From Prolixibacteraceae bacterium JC049 (GTDB taxonomy: Bacteria > Bacteroidota > Bacteroidia > Bacteroidales > Prolixibacteraceae): a DNA stretch of 64,000 nucleotides. Made by a program: the position numbers and the translations under genes. The stretch lies in contig SACZ01000001.1 of assembly GCA_023369685.1 (NCBI GenBank), forward strand, positions 558,381 through 622,380. Direction: 5' to 3'. The notes beneath the pieces are model-generated. The model saw nothing but the letters and a program-made list of their open reading frames with translations. It searched no databases and had not been told where the DNA came from. Positions 21,782-31,413 of this stretch are shown one piece after another (positions within the stretch are counted from its first letter, which is position 1; each line of letters opens with the position of its first letter).

Positions 21782-22921
21782 ATGAAATATAAGAATCGAT
21801 ATAATATAAAGCATCTTGTGTGGACTGTCTTCATAGTGGCTTTCGCTTCCTTAATGGCATGCGATCAGATGGAGGATGTTCATAAGGAGTATGTGGAAGA
21901 TGGTGAAACGGTTTACATACCCCGCCCTTTGCAGGTAAAGGCAAATTCTGGATTAAACCGAATTGAATTAGCTTGGAAATTAACATCTAAAAAGCAAGTT
22001 AGTGAATGCATAATCTCTTACGGAGAAGATAATAGTGTTACTGTTCCTATTGAAAACAACGAAGATACAGTGATAACACATACAATTACTGATTTGGCAG
22101 AGAAGAATTACGATTTTACTATTCATGCTAAAAATAAAATGAATCAGGTTTCATTAACCTCAAAAGTATTTGGAACTGTTTATGGTGAAAAATACAGAGT
22201 TGGTTTAAGTGATGTCCGATTCCGAAATATTAAAATTTTGGATGAAGGAGTAGAATTTACTGTTGCAGGAATAAGTCGTGGCTATGTTGGCTTTAACGCC
22301 GTTTATACTGATTTGAATGGTAACCCAATCGATACACTCATACTTAATTCAGCAGAAGCAGTTTCTTTGAATATGGATATTCGAAAACCAACTTCTTTCC
22401 GTACGGCATACCTGCCAGAAGTAACAGCAATTGATACCATTTATACTGATTTAAAAACCATGATTTCGCCTTCTTTAATTGAATTGAAAGTAGAGAAGGG
22501 AAACTGGAAAGTTGTATCAACAACAACAGAGCAATCGGGATATGAAGCCAAGAAATTCTTTGATGATAATCTGGATACTTATTGGCATAACAGTTGGAGT
22601 GTTGCTAATGCTCCACAACCTCTTCCTCATGTTTTAGTTATTGATATGAATGAAGAGGCCAATATCTCTAAGATTGATGTACACCGACGTTTGAATAGTA
22701 ATACGACAAACGGGGTTCTAATTGAATCAAGTTTAGATAATACCAATTGGGAAGTTTTGGGCGAAATGGAGTGGTCAAACGATAAAGGGGACAATAAACA
22801 AGGTTTCAAACTTTTAGAAGTAAAGAAAGGACGTTACTTAAGAGTCTCTGTAACCAAGTCGAATGATAAGTCCTGGATGGCTTTAGCAGAGATTTATGTA
22901 TATAAAAAATTAAGCGAATAG
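21782..22921 (+). CDS. DUF4998 lipoprotein with C-terminal discoidin-like domain, PUL1
   Basis: A 379-residue lipoprotein (Cys27, SLMACDQMEDVHKEY). The N-terminal half has the DUF4998 pattern (DVHKEYVEDGETVYIPRPLQVKANSGLNRIELAWKL) followed by a second Ig-like stretch. The C-terminal third (about 235-379) is an F5/8 type C-like fold, with the sequence YEAKKFFDDNLDTYWHNSW and a RYLRVSVTKSNDKSWMALAEIYVY ending. It is probably a second surface glycan-binding protein in tandem with the preceding one. It is the last gene of the susCD operon, ending at a strong terminator. Confidence 0.82.
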   Translation: MKYKNRYNIKHLVWTVFIVAFASLMACDQMEDVHKEYVEDGETVYIPRPLQVKANSGLNRIELAWKLTSKKQVSECIISYGEDNSVTVPIENNEDTVITHTITDLAEKNYDFTIHAKNKMNQVSLTSKVFGTVYGEKYRVGLSDVRFRNIKILDEGVEFTVAGISRGYVGFNAVYTDLNGNPIDTLILNSAEAVSLNMDIRKPTSFRTAYLPEVTAIDTIYTDLKTMISPSLIELKVEKGNWKVVSTTTEQSGYEAKKFFDDNLDTYWHNSWSVANAPQPLPHVLVIDMNEEANISKIDVHRRLNSNTTNGVLIESSLDNTNWEVLGEMEWSNDKGDNKQGFKLLEVKKGRYLRVSVTKSNDKSWMALAEIYVYKKLSE

Positions 22922-22942
22922 TCTTCTATTATTAATACATAT

Positions 22943-22981
22943 AAGAGGTTGTTTCTAATTATAGAACAACCTCTTTTTTTA
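22943..22981 (+). terminator. Rho-independent terminator ending the PUL1 susCD operon
   Basis: Perfect 11-bp stem AAGAGGTTGTT/AACAACCTCTT (22943-22953 with 22965-22975) followed by seven or more T. Confidence 0.88.
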
Positions 22982-23033
22982 TCTTATTTTAAACCTTTCC
23001 CTGTTTTTCAGATCTTATCTTCAGAACTTAAAA

Positions 23034-24071
23034 ATGAATAAGATGAGGAAGAGAGATTTCGTGAAGTTGTTTGTGTGGGTAAGTATTTTGTTAGTATCAT
23101 GTAATAATTCAGATGATGATTTAAAGGAGAAGAAACAAAGCAATACTATTGAATTTTCAAAAGCACCAGTTTCGTTAGGTGGAGTAGATCTAAAATATGC
23201 CGAAAATATTGCTTATGATGTTTATCCGGAAACTGTTTTTGATATTTTATTACCTCAGGTAGAAAGACCTACAGCATTAGTCGTTTTTATACACGGAGGA
23301 GGTTTTACCAGCGGAGATAAAAACTTTATTTATAAGGAGCAACTGATAAATGATGTGAAAGAGTTATTGCAAAATAATATTGCAGTGGCAACACTTAATT
23401 ATAGACTTCTGACTGAAAATGAAGAAGAGGGGGTGTTGAAATGTTTGAATGATTCAAAAAGAGCATTACAATTTATTCGATATAAGGCGGATGAGTTGAA
23501 TGTTGATAAAGAGAATATTTTGCTTTATGGTGTTTCAGCCGGAGCAGGAACTTCGCTTTGGTTGGCGACCAACGATGACATGAGAAATCCAGAAAGTACC
23601 GATTTTGTATCTCGTGAAAGCACAAGAGTGAAAGGTATAGCGCTGAAAGAGATGCAATGTAGTTACGATATTGAGAGAAGATGGATAGAGGATGTATTTG
23701 AGGATTATAATCTTCAATGGGGAGAATTTTTAGTTGAAAATAAAGAGACGTTGTTTCGTTTTTACGGTGTTGATTCGGAAGAGGAATATGAAAGTGCACA
23801 GATTGATGAGTATCGAAAAAAAATTGATATGTTGATGCTTTTATCTTCAGATGACCCGGAAGTTTGGGCAAGCAATACTCAAACAATAGTAAGCGAGCCT
23901 GTGAATACAGCTATTGCTTATCACCATGCTTTTCATGTTAGGGAATTGAAAGAGTATGCGGATGCTGTAGGTGTAATGAATGTTTGTTATTATGGAAAAG
24001 ATCCAATTATTTATTCCGATTCAAGCAATGAATCCTATGTAGATTTTTTCATTCGAAAAGCCAATGAATAA
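23034..24071 (+). CDS. Lipoprotein alpha/beta-hydrolase (carboxylesterase-like), PUL1-associated
   Basis: A 345-residue lipoprotein (Cys23, LVSCNNSDDD) with an alpha/beta-hydrolase fold of the carboxylesterase/acetyl-esterase (BD-FAE-like) kind. The oxyanion motif HGGGF is in FIHGGGFTSGD, the nucleophile Ser168 in YGVSAGAGTS, and the probable catalytic His in YHHAFHVREL near the C-terminus. It could remove acyl groups from the PUL1 glycan, but a terminator separates it from the susCD operon, so this link rests on position only. An in-frame ATG at 23043 is an alternative start. Confidence 0.8.
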   Translation: MNKMRKRDFVKLFVWVSILLVSCNNSDDDLKEKKQSNTIEFSKAPVSLGGVDLKYAENIAYDVYPETVFDILLPQVERPTALVVFIHGGGFTSGDKNFIYKEQLINDVKELLQNNIAVATLNYRLLTENEEEGVLKCLNDSKRALQFIRYKADELNVDKENILLYGVSAGAGTSLWLATNDDMRNPESTDFVSRESTRVKGIALKEMQCSYDIERRWIEDVFEDYNLQWGEFLVENKETLFRFYGVDSEEEYESAQIDEYRKKIDMLMLLSSDDPEVWASNTQTIVSEPVNTAIAYHHAFHVRELKEYADAVGVMNVCYYGKDPIIYSDSSNESYVDFFIRKANE

Positions 24072-24096
24072 TTCCAATTAGTTTAGTTAGATTCCA

Positions 24097-24140
24097 CAGG
24101 CAGGTATTTACATCTCAAAGAAATATCTGCCTGTTTCTTT
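24097..24140 (+). terminator. Rho-independent terminator after the esterase
   Basis: Thirteen-bp stem with one G-U (CAGGCAGGTATTT/AAATATCTGCCTG, 24097-24109 with 24121-24133) followed by TTTCTTTT. Confidence 0.85.
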
Positions 24141-24149
24141 TATAGTATC

Positions 24150-24629
24150 TTACTTCGCCAAATCACTTACAGTCGCTTTTGTTGCTTCAATTAACGATTC
24201 TACAGGCAAGTAAATTTTAAGCTCCAGTTTACCGCCACTTACGATAATCATATCTAACTCTGCTGCACTAGAATCAATAAATGTGGGGTAGTTCTTTTTC
24301 ATTCCAATAGGAGAACAGCCTCCTTTTACATAACCGGTTAATGGCAAAAGCTCTTTTTGAGCAATCATCTCGATTTTTTTCTCTCCAGCAGCTTGGGCTG
24401 CTTTCTTTAAGTCAAGCTCTTTACTTACCGGAATTATAAAAACATAAATCGATTTACTATTACCACGTGCAACTAAGGTTTTGAAAACTAGACTGGGATC
24501 TTTACCACATTTTATAGCAACCGATACGCCATCGTTGTTACCATCTTTAGTGTCGTGTAATAATGCTTCGTAATTTGTTCCTAATTTATCGAGAATACGA
24601 AGCGCATTGGTCTTTACTTTCTTAGCCAT
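24150..24629 (-). CDS. ybaK: Cys-tRNA(Pro)/Cys-tRNA(Cys) deacylase YbaK
   Basis: A 159-residue cytoplasmic editing enzyme that hydrolyses Cys-tRNA(Pro) made by prolyl-tRNA synthetase error. It matches the YbaK/EbsC family over its full length: the early segment VKTNALRILDKLGTNYEALLHDT, the VFKTLVARG strand, and the conserved glycine-rich loop LTGYVKGGCSPIGMKK, followed by the catalytic-site FIDSSAAELD. Convergent with the esterase gene and upstream of the DUF4249 gene on the same strand; apparently its own transcript. Confidence 0.93.
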   Translation of the reverse strand: MAKKVKTNALRILDKLGTNYEALLHDTKDGNNDGVSVAIKCGKDPSLVFKTLVARGNSKSIYVFIIPVSKELDLKKAAQAAGEKKIEMIAQKELLPLTGYVKGGCSPIGMKKNYPTFIDSSAAELDMIIVSGGKLELKIYLPVESLIEATKATVSDLAK

Positions 24630-24667
24630 TGAATTTCGTTCTTATGGTTTGCAAAGATCGAAATTTA

Positions 24668-25741
24668 TTAATTAGAACGCGAATTAACAGAGCCAGGTAA
24701 TTCAATGGTAAGTGTTTTTTCGCTATAAGCTCCGAAAATTCCAAAGTGATTACTCATATTACTGTATAATGGATATTGTCTACTATAGATATCGCCTTTT
24801 ACCACATCGTTTAAGTAAGAGCTACGATAAAACTCAAACAGATCTTTATTGATACTAAGTAAACGAAAAGTAAAAAGAGTGGTATTGTGTTCTTCCCATT
24901 CTCGACCATTTAACTCCTCTCTTGAATAATCTCCATATCTGGTACCATATTCTTTTCTGAATTGAGTTAATGTAAACTGGAGTCCATATTTTTTCCCATT
25001 GATTACTTCGTCATTGAAAATACGAGGTTTAAGATATGTAATTTCGAAAGGCTCAATAATTGACGTTTTTTTATCAGGTAAGAAACGAAAAACAGGATCA
25101 TCCAGAGTAATAGAAGAATTTTTGGTGATTTCAGAAAAGGTGACCTCTTCGGTTTGATTGAACTTTTCAACTTCTTTATATTGTCTGTCGAATAGAACCA
25201 TGTAATAATTCTTATCCAACTCATTATCGGTAAAATGCACTTTGCATTTCATCTTTAAATGAGGATGGTTTGCTTCGCTATAGAGTTCATATTCCATATG
25301 TTCCGGTTGTATTGCTTCTGGAATTTCAATTTCCGATTCTGATGATTTGTAACCGGCTGCTTCTACTTTTAAAATGTATTGGTTCCCGACTTCAGGGTAA
25401 AGTTGGTTATTTACGTACTTGTAAGATATTTCGGTTTTGGTGTCATTAATTTTGTTGGTTTCTTTTACTAGGAGAAGTGGATAGATTACATTAGTCGTTT
25501 TATCTATAATATTCACTTTGGCATTGGTAATATGCGAATCAGTTGAAAGAGGTTCGTTAATGGCTAAAGTTCTATGCACTTTAACTTCTACCTGTCTGTT
25601 GGGGGCAAGCAGACAGTAAGTAATCATCTCTGCTTTTTGATCTGAAGGATTAGGAGTGTAACTCTCTGATTTCCCCAAGTCCAATAAATCGGTACATGCA
25701 TTGCAAACAATAAAAAGAATATATAATGGCCAATATTTCAT
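24668..25741 (-). CDS. DUF4249 family lipoprotein
   Basis: A 357-residue lipoprotein (Cys16, IVCNACTDLLDL). The DUF4249 pattern is visible: an opening beta-sandwich with ITYCLLAPNRQVEVKVHRTLAI, a predicted extracellular strand set, and a C-terminal region ending IFGAYSEKTLTIELPGS. The gene starts 18 bases downstream of the TonB-dependent receptor on the same strand. This pairing recurs in Bacteroidota and resembles SusCD in logic, a receptor plus a surface lipoprotein. The ligand is unknown. Confidence 0.85.
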   Translation of the reverse strand: MKYWPLYILFIVCNACTDLLDLGKSESYTPNPSDQKAEMITYCLLAPNRQVEVKVHRTLAINEPLSTDSHITNAKVNIIDKTTNVIYPLLLVKETNKINDTKTEISYKYVNNQLYPEVGNQYILKVEAAGYKSSESEIEIPEAIQPEHMEYELYSEANHPHLKMKCKVHFTDNELDKNYYMVLFDRQYKEVEKFNQTEEVTFSEITKNSSITLDDPVFRFLPDKKTSIIEPFEITYLKPRIFNDEVINGKKYGLQFTLTQFRKEYGTRYGDYSREELNGREWEEHNTTLFTFRLLSINKDLFEFYRSSYLNDVVKGDIYSRQYPLYSNMSNHFGIFGAYSEKTLTIELPGSVNSRSN

Positions 25742-25759
25742 TTTCTTAAGTTTTTCTGG

Positions 25760-28105
25760 TTAGAATGAATATTTATATGAGCAAGAAGGTAAGAATGGTA
25801 GTTGGGTCTTCTGAAAGAAGCCATCTTCGGTATATCCTCTGTAGATCACATTTTTTCTACCATAAGCATTGTAAAGTCCGAATGTCCATTCGTGTGTTCG
25901 TCCTTTTCTCTTTTTACTTTTTCTAACATAATGAGCCGCTAAATCTAGCCTGTGGTAAGTAGGTAATCGCAGATTATTTTGTTGGGTATAAACAGGTCTT
26001 GTCCAGAATGCCGTTGATATATCTCCACCGATAAAAGGATGATATTTGGGGATTACATAAAGTGGTATAGAATAAGGCATTCCTGTTTGGTAAGCCCAGT
26101 TGGCAGAGAAACTCCAACGGTCATTGTATTGGTAGTTGGCAGCAATGGTTAAGTCATGTTTACGATCGTATTGTGAAAGAAATGGCCTTCCAGAATTGAT
26201 ATTGTCAAACTGCCGGGTTGATTTTGACAATGTATAAGCCAACCAGCCATTTAACTTCCCTCCAGTTTTCTTAAGCATAAACTCAATGCCTTTGGCATCA
26301 CCTTTTCCTATTTCCGTTTTTTCAAACCAGCCTGATTTATAGTTCAAAATACTTGATCCTTCTTTATACTCAAGTAGGTTATCCATCTTCTTTTTGTACG
26401 CTTCAATACTTAATTCAATGTTTTTCTGAGGACGAAATGTAAAGCCCATCGAATATTGTTGCGCGGTTTCTTCTGGCAGTTTTTCAGATGCAGGAATCCA
26501 TAAGTCTGTAGGTAATTCCAATACAGACGAGGATAACAAGTGTAAGTATTGGGTATTTTCAGAATAGGCTGCATTTAAAGTAAACTTTGGAGTCAGGTCA
26601 AATGCCATTGAAACCTGTGGATTTAAGCTCATGTGTTGGTAATCGTTATCTTTAATCCAAGTTGCTCGTAATCCTGGAGCTAGTGTAAAGCGATTAAATA
26701 ACCTGATTTTGTCTTCAATGTAGACGAACGTCTCTTTTTGATCTCGAATATCTGCTAAACTGTTCTTTATTTGTTCTTCTTGGCTTATGGTATTATTTAC
26801 AATTGCATGTATACCCGGTTTAAAATGATGATTGGTATAACCTAATCCAATTTTAATACTCTGATTTTTGAATCCATAAATATTACAGTCAGTTTTAATG
26901 CCAACATCAGTAATTCCAGAAGAGTAATCGATATTGTCGTTTAGGAAATTCTTCTTGTTTTTTGTGTCAACAAGCTTTCTTGACAATGTGTTGCCTAAGA
27001 AAAAATGGCTGTATATAAGTGTTGTGTTGAAGAAAATAGATGGGTTTGCTAAGTAATTCCATCGCAATGCACTGGTAACATTTCCCCATTTATAATTGGT
27101 TGAAAAATCTTTTTTATAATTGATGTTATTAATTACAATACTTTGATCTTTAATCTTTTCGTATTCTTTGTCAATTCCAGAGTATAGACTAAAGTAAAGT
27201 CGGTGTTTTTTTGAAAATTCCCGATTTAATTTTAGGTTCATATCTCCAAAATAATAACCTGAAATATCTTTATCGCTTATTCTTTGACCTGCATTCATCA
27301 ACAAATCAAGTAATGTTCGTCTGGCAGAAACACAAAAGCTGGTTTTACTATCGATAGGACCTTCCAATAATGCTTTTGCTGTAATTACCCCCATTTCAAC
27401 CTCTCCCTTTAGCTCTTTGCGGTTTCCCTCTTTCAGTCGAATGTCAACAACTGACGATAAGCGTCCTCCGTAAGCTGACGAGTGGGCACCTTTTAGAATG
27501 GTGGCCGATTGAATGGCTCGGGGATTAATGACAGAAAATAAACCCATTAGGTGAGATACATTATAAATGGGAACTCCATCCAGTAAAATTAAATTCTGAT
27601 CGCGTGAACCTCCTCGAACGATGAGTCCGGCAAAACCTTCTTTGGTTGATGTAACACCTGGTAATGCCTGCATGGTTTTTAAAATGTCGGCTTCACCAAA
27701 AATAGCAGGGGTTTGTTCTATCATTTTGGGTGTTATAACAGCTATGCCCAACGGTGATAAATCTCGGTTTACTGATGTGGAATTTCCAGCTACTTCTACC
27801 TCTTTCAGTATGTTGTTAGATGTTAATTGAATGGTAATAATTCCTGGATCTGACTTTAGAAGAATTTCTTGTTGGTCATAGCCAATATAAGAACAGGTTA
27901 GCTGTTTAACTGAATTGGGCACCTTCAGACTGAAATAGCCATATTCGTTGGTTGTAACTCCCAGTGCATTCGCTTTTGAATAAACGGCTGCTCCAATTAA
28001 ACGTTCTCCCGACTGAGCATCTTCAACAAAACCAGATATGGTTCTATTTTGGGCCAGTAAGTTATAACTCAAAATGAGAAATAATAAAAATAAAGTATTG
28101 CGCAT
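25760..28105 (-). CDS. TonB-dependent receptor with carboxypeptidase-like N-terminal domain, DUF4249 partner
   Basis: A 781-residue outer-membrane receptor. Signal peptide MRNTLFLLFLILSYNLLAQ, which selects the ATG at 28105; a longer frame to 28120 adds five residues. It has an N-terminal CarboxypepD_reg-like domain (about 21-100, ISGFVEDAQSGERLIGAAVY), a plug (about 110-235, with FAGLIVRGGSRDQNLILLDGVPIYN) and a barrel. It is shorter than SusC proteins and lacks an STN domain, so it is not under FecR-type control. It forms a two-gene unit with the DUF4249 lipoprotein. The substrate is unknown. Confidence 0.9.
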   Translation of the reverse strand: MRNTLFLLFLILSYNLLAQNRTISGFVEDAQSGERLIGAAVYSKANALGVTTNEYGYFSLKVPNSVKQLTCSYIGYDQQEILLKSDPGIITIQLTSNNILKEVEVAGNSTSVNRDLSPLGIAVITPKMIEQTPAIFGEADILKTMQALPGVTSTKEGFAGLIVRGGSRDQNLILLDGVPIYNVSHLMGLFSVINPRAIQSATILKGAHSSAYGGRLSSVVDIRLKEGNRKELKGEVEMGVITAKALLEGPIDSKTSFCVSARRTLLDLLMNAGQRISDKDISGYYFGDMNLKLNREFSKKHRLYFSLYSGIDKEYEKIKDQSIVINNINYKKDFSTNYKWGNVTSALRWNYLANPSIFFNTTLIYSHFFLGNTLSRKLVDTKNKKNFLNDNIDYSSGITDVGIKTDCNIYGFKNQSIKIGLGYTNHHFKPGIHAIVNNTISQEEQIKNSLADIRDQKETFVYIEDKIRLFNRFTLAPGLRATWIKDNDYQHMSLNPQVSMAFDLTPKFTLNAAYSENTQYLHLLSSSVLELPTDLWIPASEKLPEETAQQYSMGFTFRPQKNIELSIEAYKKKMDNLLEYKEGSSILNYKSGWFEKTEIGKGDAKGIEFMLKKTGGKLNGWLAYTLSKSTRQFDNINSGRPFLSQYDRKHDLTIAANYQYNDRWSFSANWAYQTGMPYSIPLYVIPKYHPFIGGDISTAFWTRPVYTQQNNLRLPTYHRLDLAAHYVRKSKKRKGRTHEWTFGLYNAYGRKNVIYRGYTEDGFFQKTQLPFLPSCSYKYSF

Positions 28106-28434
28106 GTGTGTGATTAGCAAAGTGTATTACTAAGTGATATATATCTGTTGGAAACTATTTATGAAATAGGAGTGAAAGTTTGGGATGGGGAACATGTTGT
28201 TGCTTTGTTTATTATAATTATTAGTGTGAATACAAATATAGAAACATAATTTATTATGACAAGTCAGTTCTATTTTAAATTGAAGAGAAATGTATTGCGG
28301 AATTGAAAAATAAAATACAGTAGTATGATTAATTAAGGTATAGTAATAGTTGGATATAGGTGAAAAATAAAAAAGGTATTTCGAGATTAATGCGAAACAC
28401 CTTTTTCTGTATTTAAATGTCTTATTCTTAATGG
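28106..28434. other. Intergenic region, 329 bases
   Basis: Holds the promoter region of the minus-strand TonB receptor and the terminator of the marR gene (28369-28406). The rest is AT-rich with no credible coding frame or RNA gene that I can see. Confidence 0.5.
28369..28406 (-). terminator. Rho-independent terminator after marR
   Basis: Near-perfect 14-bp stem (one A-C mismatch), arms 28370-28383 and 28393-28406. Read on the minus strand it is followed by a T-rich tract. It lies 29 bases past the marR stop. Confidence 0.75.
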
Positions 28435-28971
28435 CTATATATCGTAACTCTCAGTTGTGTTTGTAGGTTTAAGATCTTCTTTTATAACGTCTTCAGCGGT
28501 AAGAAGTGGAGAGGCCTCCAAATCTTCAATTTCAAGCATTTCTACTAGCACGTCAAGTGCACTACTAATTTTAACAATCTCTTCCTCAGATACTTTTTTA
28601 AGCTTGATAGCTAATCGCTGCTGAAGTAAATCAGGTGTTTGACGTAAAGCTTCGTCACCAATCGATGTTAAGGTAATAGTGGTTACTCTTCTATCTCCTG
28701 ATTTAGGTAAACGAGCCAACATCCCTTTTTTCTCTAAGCGACTAATGATTCCGGTTACTGTACTGGAATTCAGTTTTAAATGGTCGCGAATACTTTTTTG
28801 AGTAGCTTGATAGTACGGAGAATTTTTAAGGTATTCCAAACATAACACTTGAGGAATACTAACTCCGTGATCTTTTTGAATCTTTTTCGATTCCAGGTTA
28901 ATGGAACGAACAATTCGGCGTATTTTGATAATAATCTCTTTGTAATCCATCTTTGCGAACATTTTTAACAA
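28435..28971 (-). CDS. MarR family winged-helix regulator
   Basis: A 178-residue MarR-type repressor. The winged-helix core is clear: SIPQVLCLEYLKNSPYYQATQKSIRDHLKLNSSTVTGIISRLEKKGMLARLPKSGDRRVTTITLT (about 40-105), with the DRR wing signature, flanked by dimerisation helices. A start at the internal ATG at 28950 (MDYKEIII) is equally plausible. The gene is divergent from the copper-type TonB receptor, with 150 bases between starts, so it may regulate that receptor or itself. The effector is unknown. Confidence 0.9.
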   Translation of the reverse strand: MLKMFAKMDYKEIIIKIRRIVRSINLESKKIQKDHGVSIPQVLCLEYLKNSPYYQATQKSIRDHLKLNSSTVTGIISRLEKKGMLARLPKSGDRRVTTITLTSIGDEALRQTPDLLQQRLAIKLKKVSEEEIVKISSALDVLVEMLEIEDLEASPLLTAEDVIKEDLKPTNTTESYDI

Positions 28972-29121
28972 GACAAAAATAGCATATTTATTACTGCTGA
29001 AGCTCGATTTGAAAAATATTGAGGTGAAATTATTGTTTAAATTTACTCTTGCTTGTTATCATACAATGTTTTACCTTTAAAGTACTACTGAAATAGAACT
29101 CACTTTCTTAAAACTAAAGCA

Positions 29122-31368
29122 ATGCGAATATTAGTACTTTTAATCATAGTTGTACTGACTTCTTTTAGCAGTATTGCCCAGCCCAAACACAAAATAAAGC
29201 TATTGGATGCAGATAAATCTACTCCTATTCAAGGGGCCACTTTTTTGCATGGAAACCAAAAAGGCATTTCTGATAAAGATGGTTTCATTGTCTTCAATAT
29301 GAGCCTGGAAGATGATTTGCAGCTTTCTCATATCAGTTATGGAGTACTTAATTGGATGTCAAAGGAACTTCGGGAATTAATTAAACAGAAGGTCGTTTAT
29401 TTGAAGACGAATGATGTAAATCTTTATCCTGTTACGGTAATTGCAGTGCATGGAAATGGAGAACCAGACACGCGAATAGAGATCGATTACCAGGATAAGA
29501 TGAAACATGATGGAGCTTCGATTTTGAACCAGATTCCATCCATAAGTAGTATTCGGAAAGGAGGGAATTATGGCTTCGATCCGGTTTTTCGGGGATATAA
29601 ATACGATCAGCTGAATATTGTGTTTAATGGAGCACAAAGTGCTACCGCTGCATGCCCAAACCGAATGGATCCTCCAACAAGTCAGATGGCTCCTAATATG
29701 CTAGAGCGAATTGAAGTTCTGAAAGGTCCTTATGCATTAAGATATGGAACAGGCTTTGGAGCAACAATTAACTTTATTCCTTCGCGATTAAAATTCTCAG
29801 AAAAGAATAAAGTGAACGGACGTTTTTCTTCTGGTTATGAGACCAATGGAGAGCTATTTCAGACAGAAGGTAAAATTGGGTTGAAAAGTAAGAAGTGGAA
29901 TTTTAATTTATTTGGAGCGTGGTCGCAAGGTGAAGATTACACAACGGGTGAAGACAATAAAGTCGCATCTGATTTTCAACGCGGAAGTTTTGGAACTAGC
30001 ATAGGTACACGCTTATCCGAACATCAAGAAATACAGCTTATTTCCGTATATAATGTGGCACGTGATGCCGATTTTCCTGCACTACCTATGGATTTACGAG
30101 ATGATGATACGTGGATGTTTAATTTGAAACATAGTGCAGAATTTAGGACTGGATATTTAAAAGAATGGAATACAAATTTATTTGGATCGTTTGTCGATCA
30201 TTTAATGGATAATCGCTTGAAGAGTCTTAATCCTCGAATGTTGAATGCAGAAACTAAAGCCGAAACGTATAACTATGGCGGGCGAACAGAAGGGAAGTGG
30301 ATTTTTCTCAATTCGAAGCTTTATGCTGGAATGGATTTGCGAATGGAAGGAGCAAAAGGAATACGAACCCGAGCATTTTTAATGGGACCGAAAAAAGGGA
30401 AAATACTGAAGGATAATGCCTGGCAAGATGGACAAATTTCTAAAACAGGATTGTTTGCAGAGTATCAGCTTCACACTTCGTTATTTGACTATGTATTTTC
30501 GGGAAGAATTGAAATAAACCATGCACAGATAGATGATGTAAGTGATGAATTTGCCAAAGTATATGAGAAGGTTTCCAGCAATCAAGTGAATCCTGCTTTT
30601 AGTGTGGGTATTCAAAAGCAGTTGCCTGCGAATAAAACAATTGGTTTGTGGTTAGGCAGAGTTCAACGAAGCGGGAGTTTAACCGAACGTTTTATTAACT
30701 ATTTCCCTGTAGGGCAAGACCCTTACGAGTTGATTGGAAATCCAAAGATCAAACCAGAAGTGAATAATCAACTCGATTTGACTTTCCAGTGGAGTCGGGC
30801 TCATTCGGTATTAGATGTGGATTATTTTGTCTCGTATCTTCAAGATTATATCTCATCAGTGATTGATCCTTCGCTGACTCCCAGAATGCCAACCAGTCCG
30901 GGGGTAAGGCGGTTTATGAATATTGAAGAGGCCTTTAAAACAGGTTTTGAAATAAGTTGGTCGCAACAATTGCTCTGGGGACTACAGCATCAAATTGGTT
31001 TTGCATACACTTATGCCAAGAATCTGGATAACAATGATCCACTCCCCGAAATTCCTCCTTTGGATGCACACTATACCATTTCCGGGAAATGGATGAAGGA
31101 TAGGCTAAAACCAGAATTGTCTTTTCATTATGCAGCCAAACAAAAGCGTGTTGCCAAAGAATTTGGTGAAACCGAAACACCATCGTTTTCGGTGATGAAT
31201 ATTAAGGTGGAATATCAGATCACTAAGAATATTCGGGTTAATGCAGGTATAAATAATTTGTTCGATAAAGCTTATTATGAACATTTAAATCGATCGGTAA
31301 AAGGTAGTAAAACTCCTATTTATGCTCCTGGACGTAGCTTTTATTCATCGCTAAATATTGTATGGTAG
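29122..31368 (+). CDS. OprC/NosA-type TonB-dependent copper receptor
   Basis: A 748-residue outer-membrane receptor with signal peptide (to about residue 19), a short carboxypeptidase-like domain (about 20-95), plug and barrel. The plug contains ACPNRMDPPTS with Cys178-x-x-x-Met182, and the barrel contains VDHLMDN with His360-x-Met362. This CxxxM plus HxM pair is the copper-binding set described for Pseudomonas OprC and related NosA proteins, so import of copper ions is strongly suggested. No STN domain. Downstream, 132 bases away, is a Tat-exported cytochrome c. The function is inferred from motif identity. Confidence 0.82.
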   Translation: MRILVLLIIVVLTSFSSIAQPKHKIKLLDADKSTPIQGATFLHGNQKGISDKDGFIVFNMSLEDDLQLSHISYGVLNWMSKELRELIKQKVVYLKTNDVNLYPVTVIAVHGNGEPDTRIEIDYQDKMKHDGASILNQIPSISSIRKGGNYGFDPVFRGYKYDQLNIVFNGAQSATAACPNRMDPPTSQMAPNMLERIEVLKGPYALRYGTGFGATINFIPSRLKFSEKNKVNGRFSSGYETNGELFQTEGKIGLKSKKWNFNLFGAWSQGEDYTTGEDNKVASDFQRGSFGTSIGTRLSEHQEIQLISVYNVARDADFPALPMDLRDDDTWMFNLKHSAEFRTGYLKEWNTNLFGSFVDHLMDNRLKSLNPRMLNAETKAETYNYGGRTEGKWIFLNSKLYAGMDLRMEGAKGIRTRAFLMGPKKGKILKDNAWQDGQISKTGLFAEYQLHTSLFDYVFSGRIEINHAQIDDVSDEFAKVYEKVSSNQVNPAFSVGIQKQLPANKTIGLWLGRVQRSGSLTERFINYFPVGQDPYELIGNPKIKPEVNNQLDLTFQWSRAHSVLDVDYFVSYLQDYISSVIDPSLTPRMPTSPGVRRFMNIEEAFKTGFEISWSQQLLWGLQHQIGFAYTYAKNLDNNDPLPEIPPLDAHYTISGKWMKDRLKPELSFHYAAKQKRVAKEFGETETPSFSVMNIKVEYQITKNIRVNAGINNLFDKAYYEHLNRSVKGSKTPIYAPGRSFYSSLNIVW

Positions 31369-31413
31369 TAGACGATGTTATTGGCATAATACTTTTATTT
31401 TCATAAAATAAGG

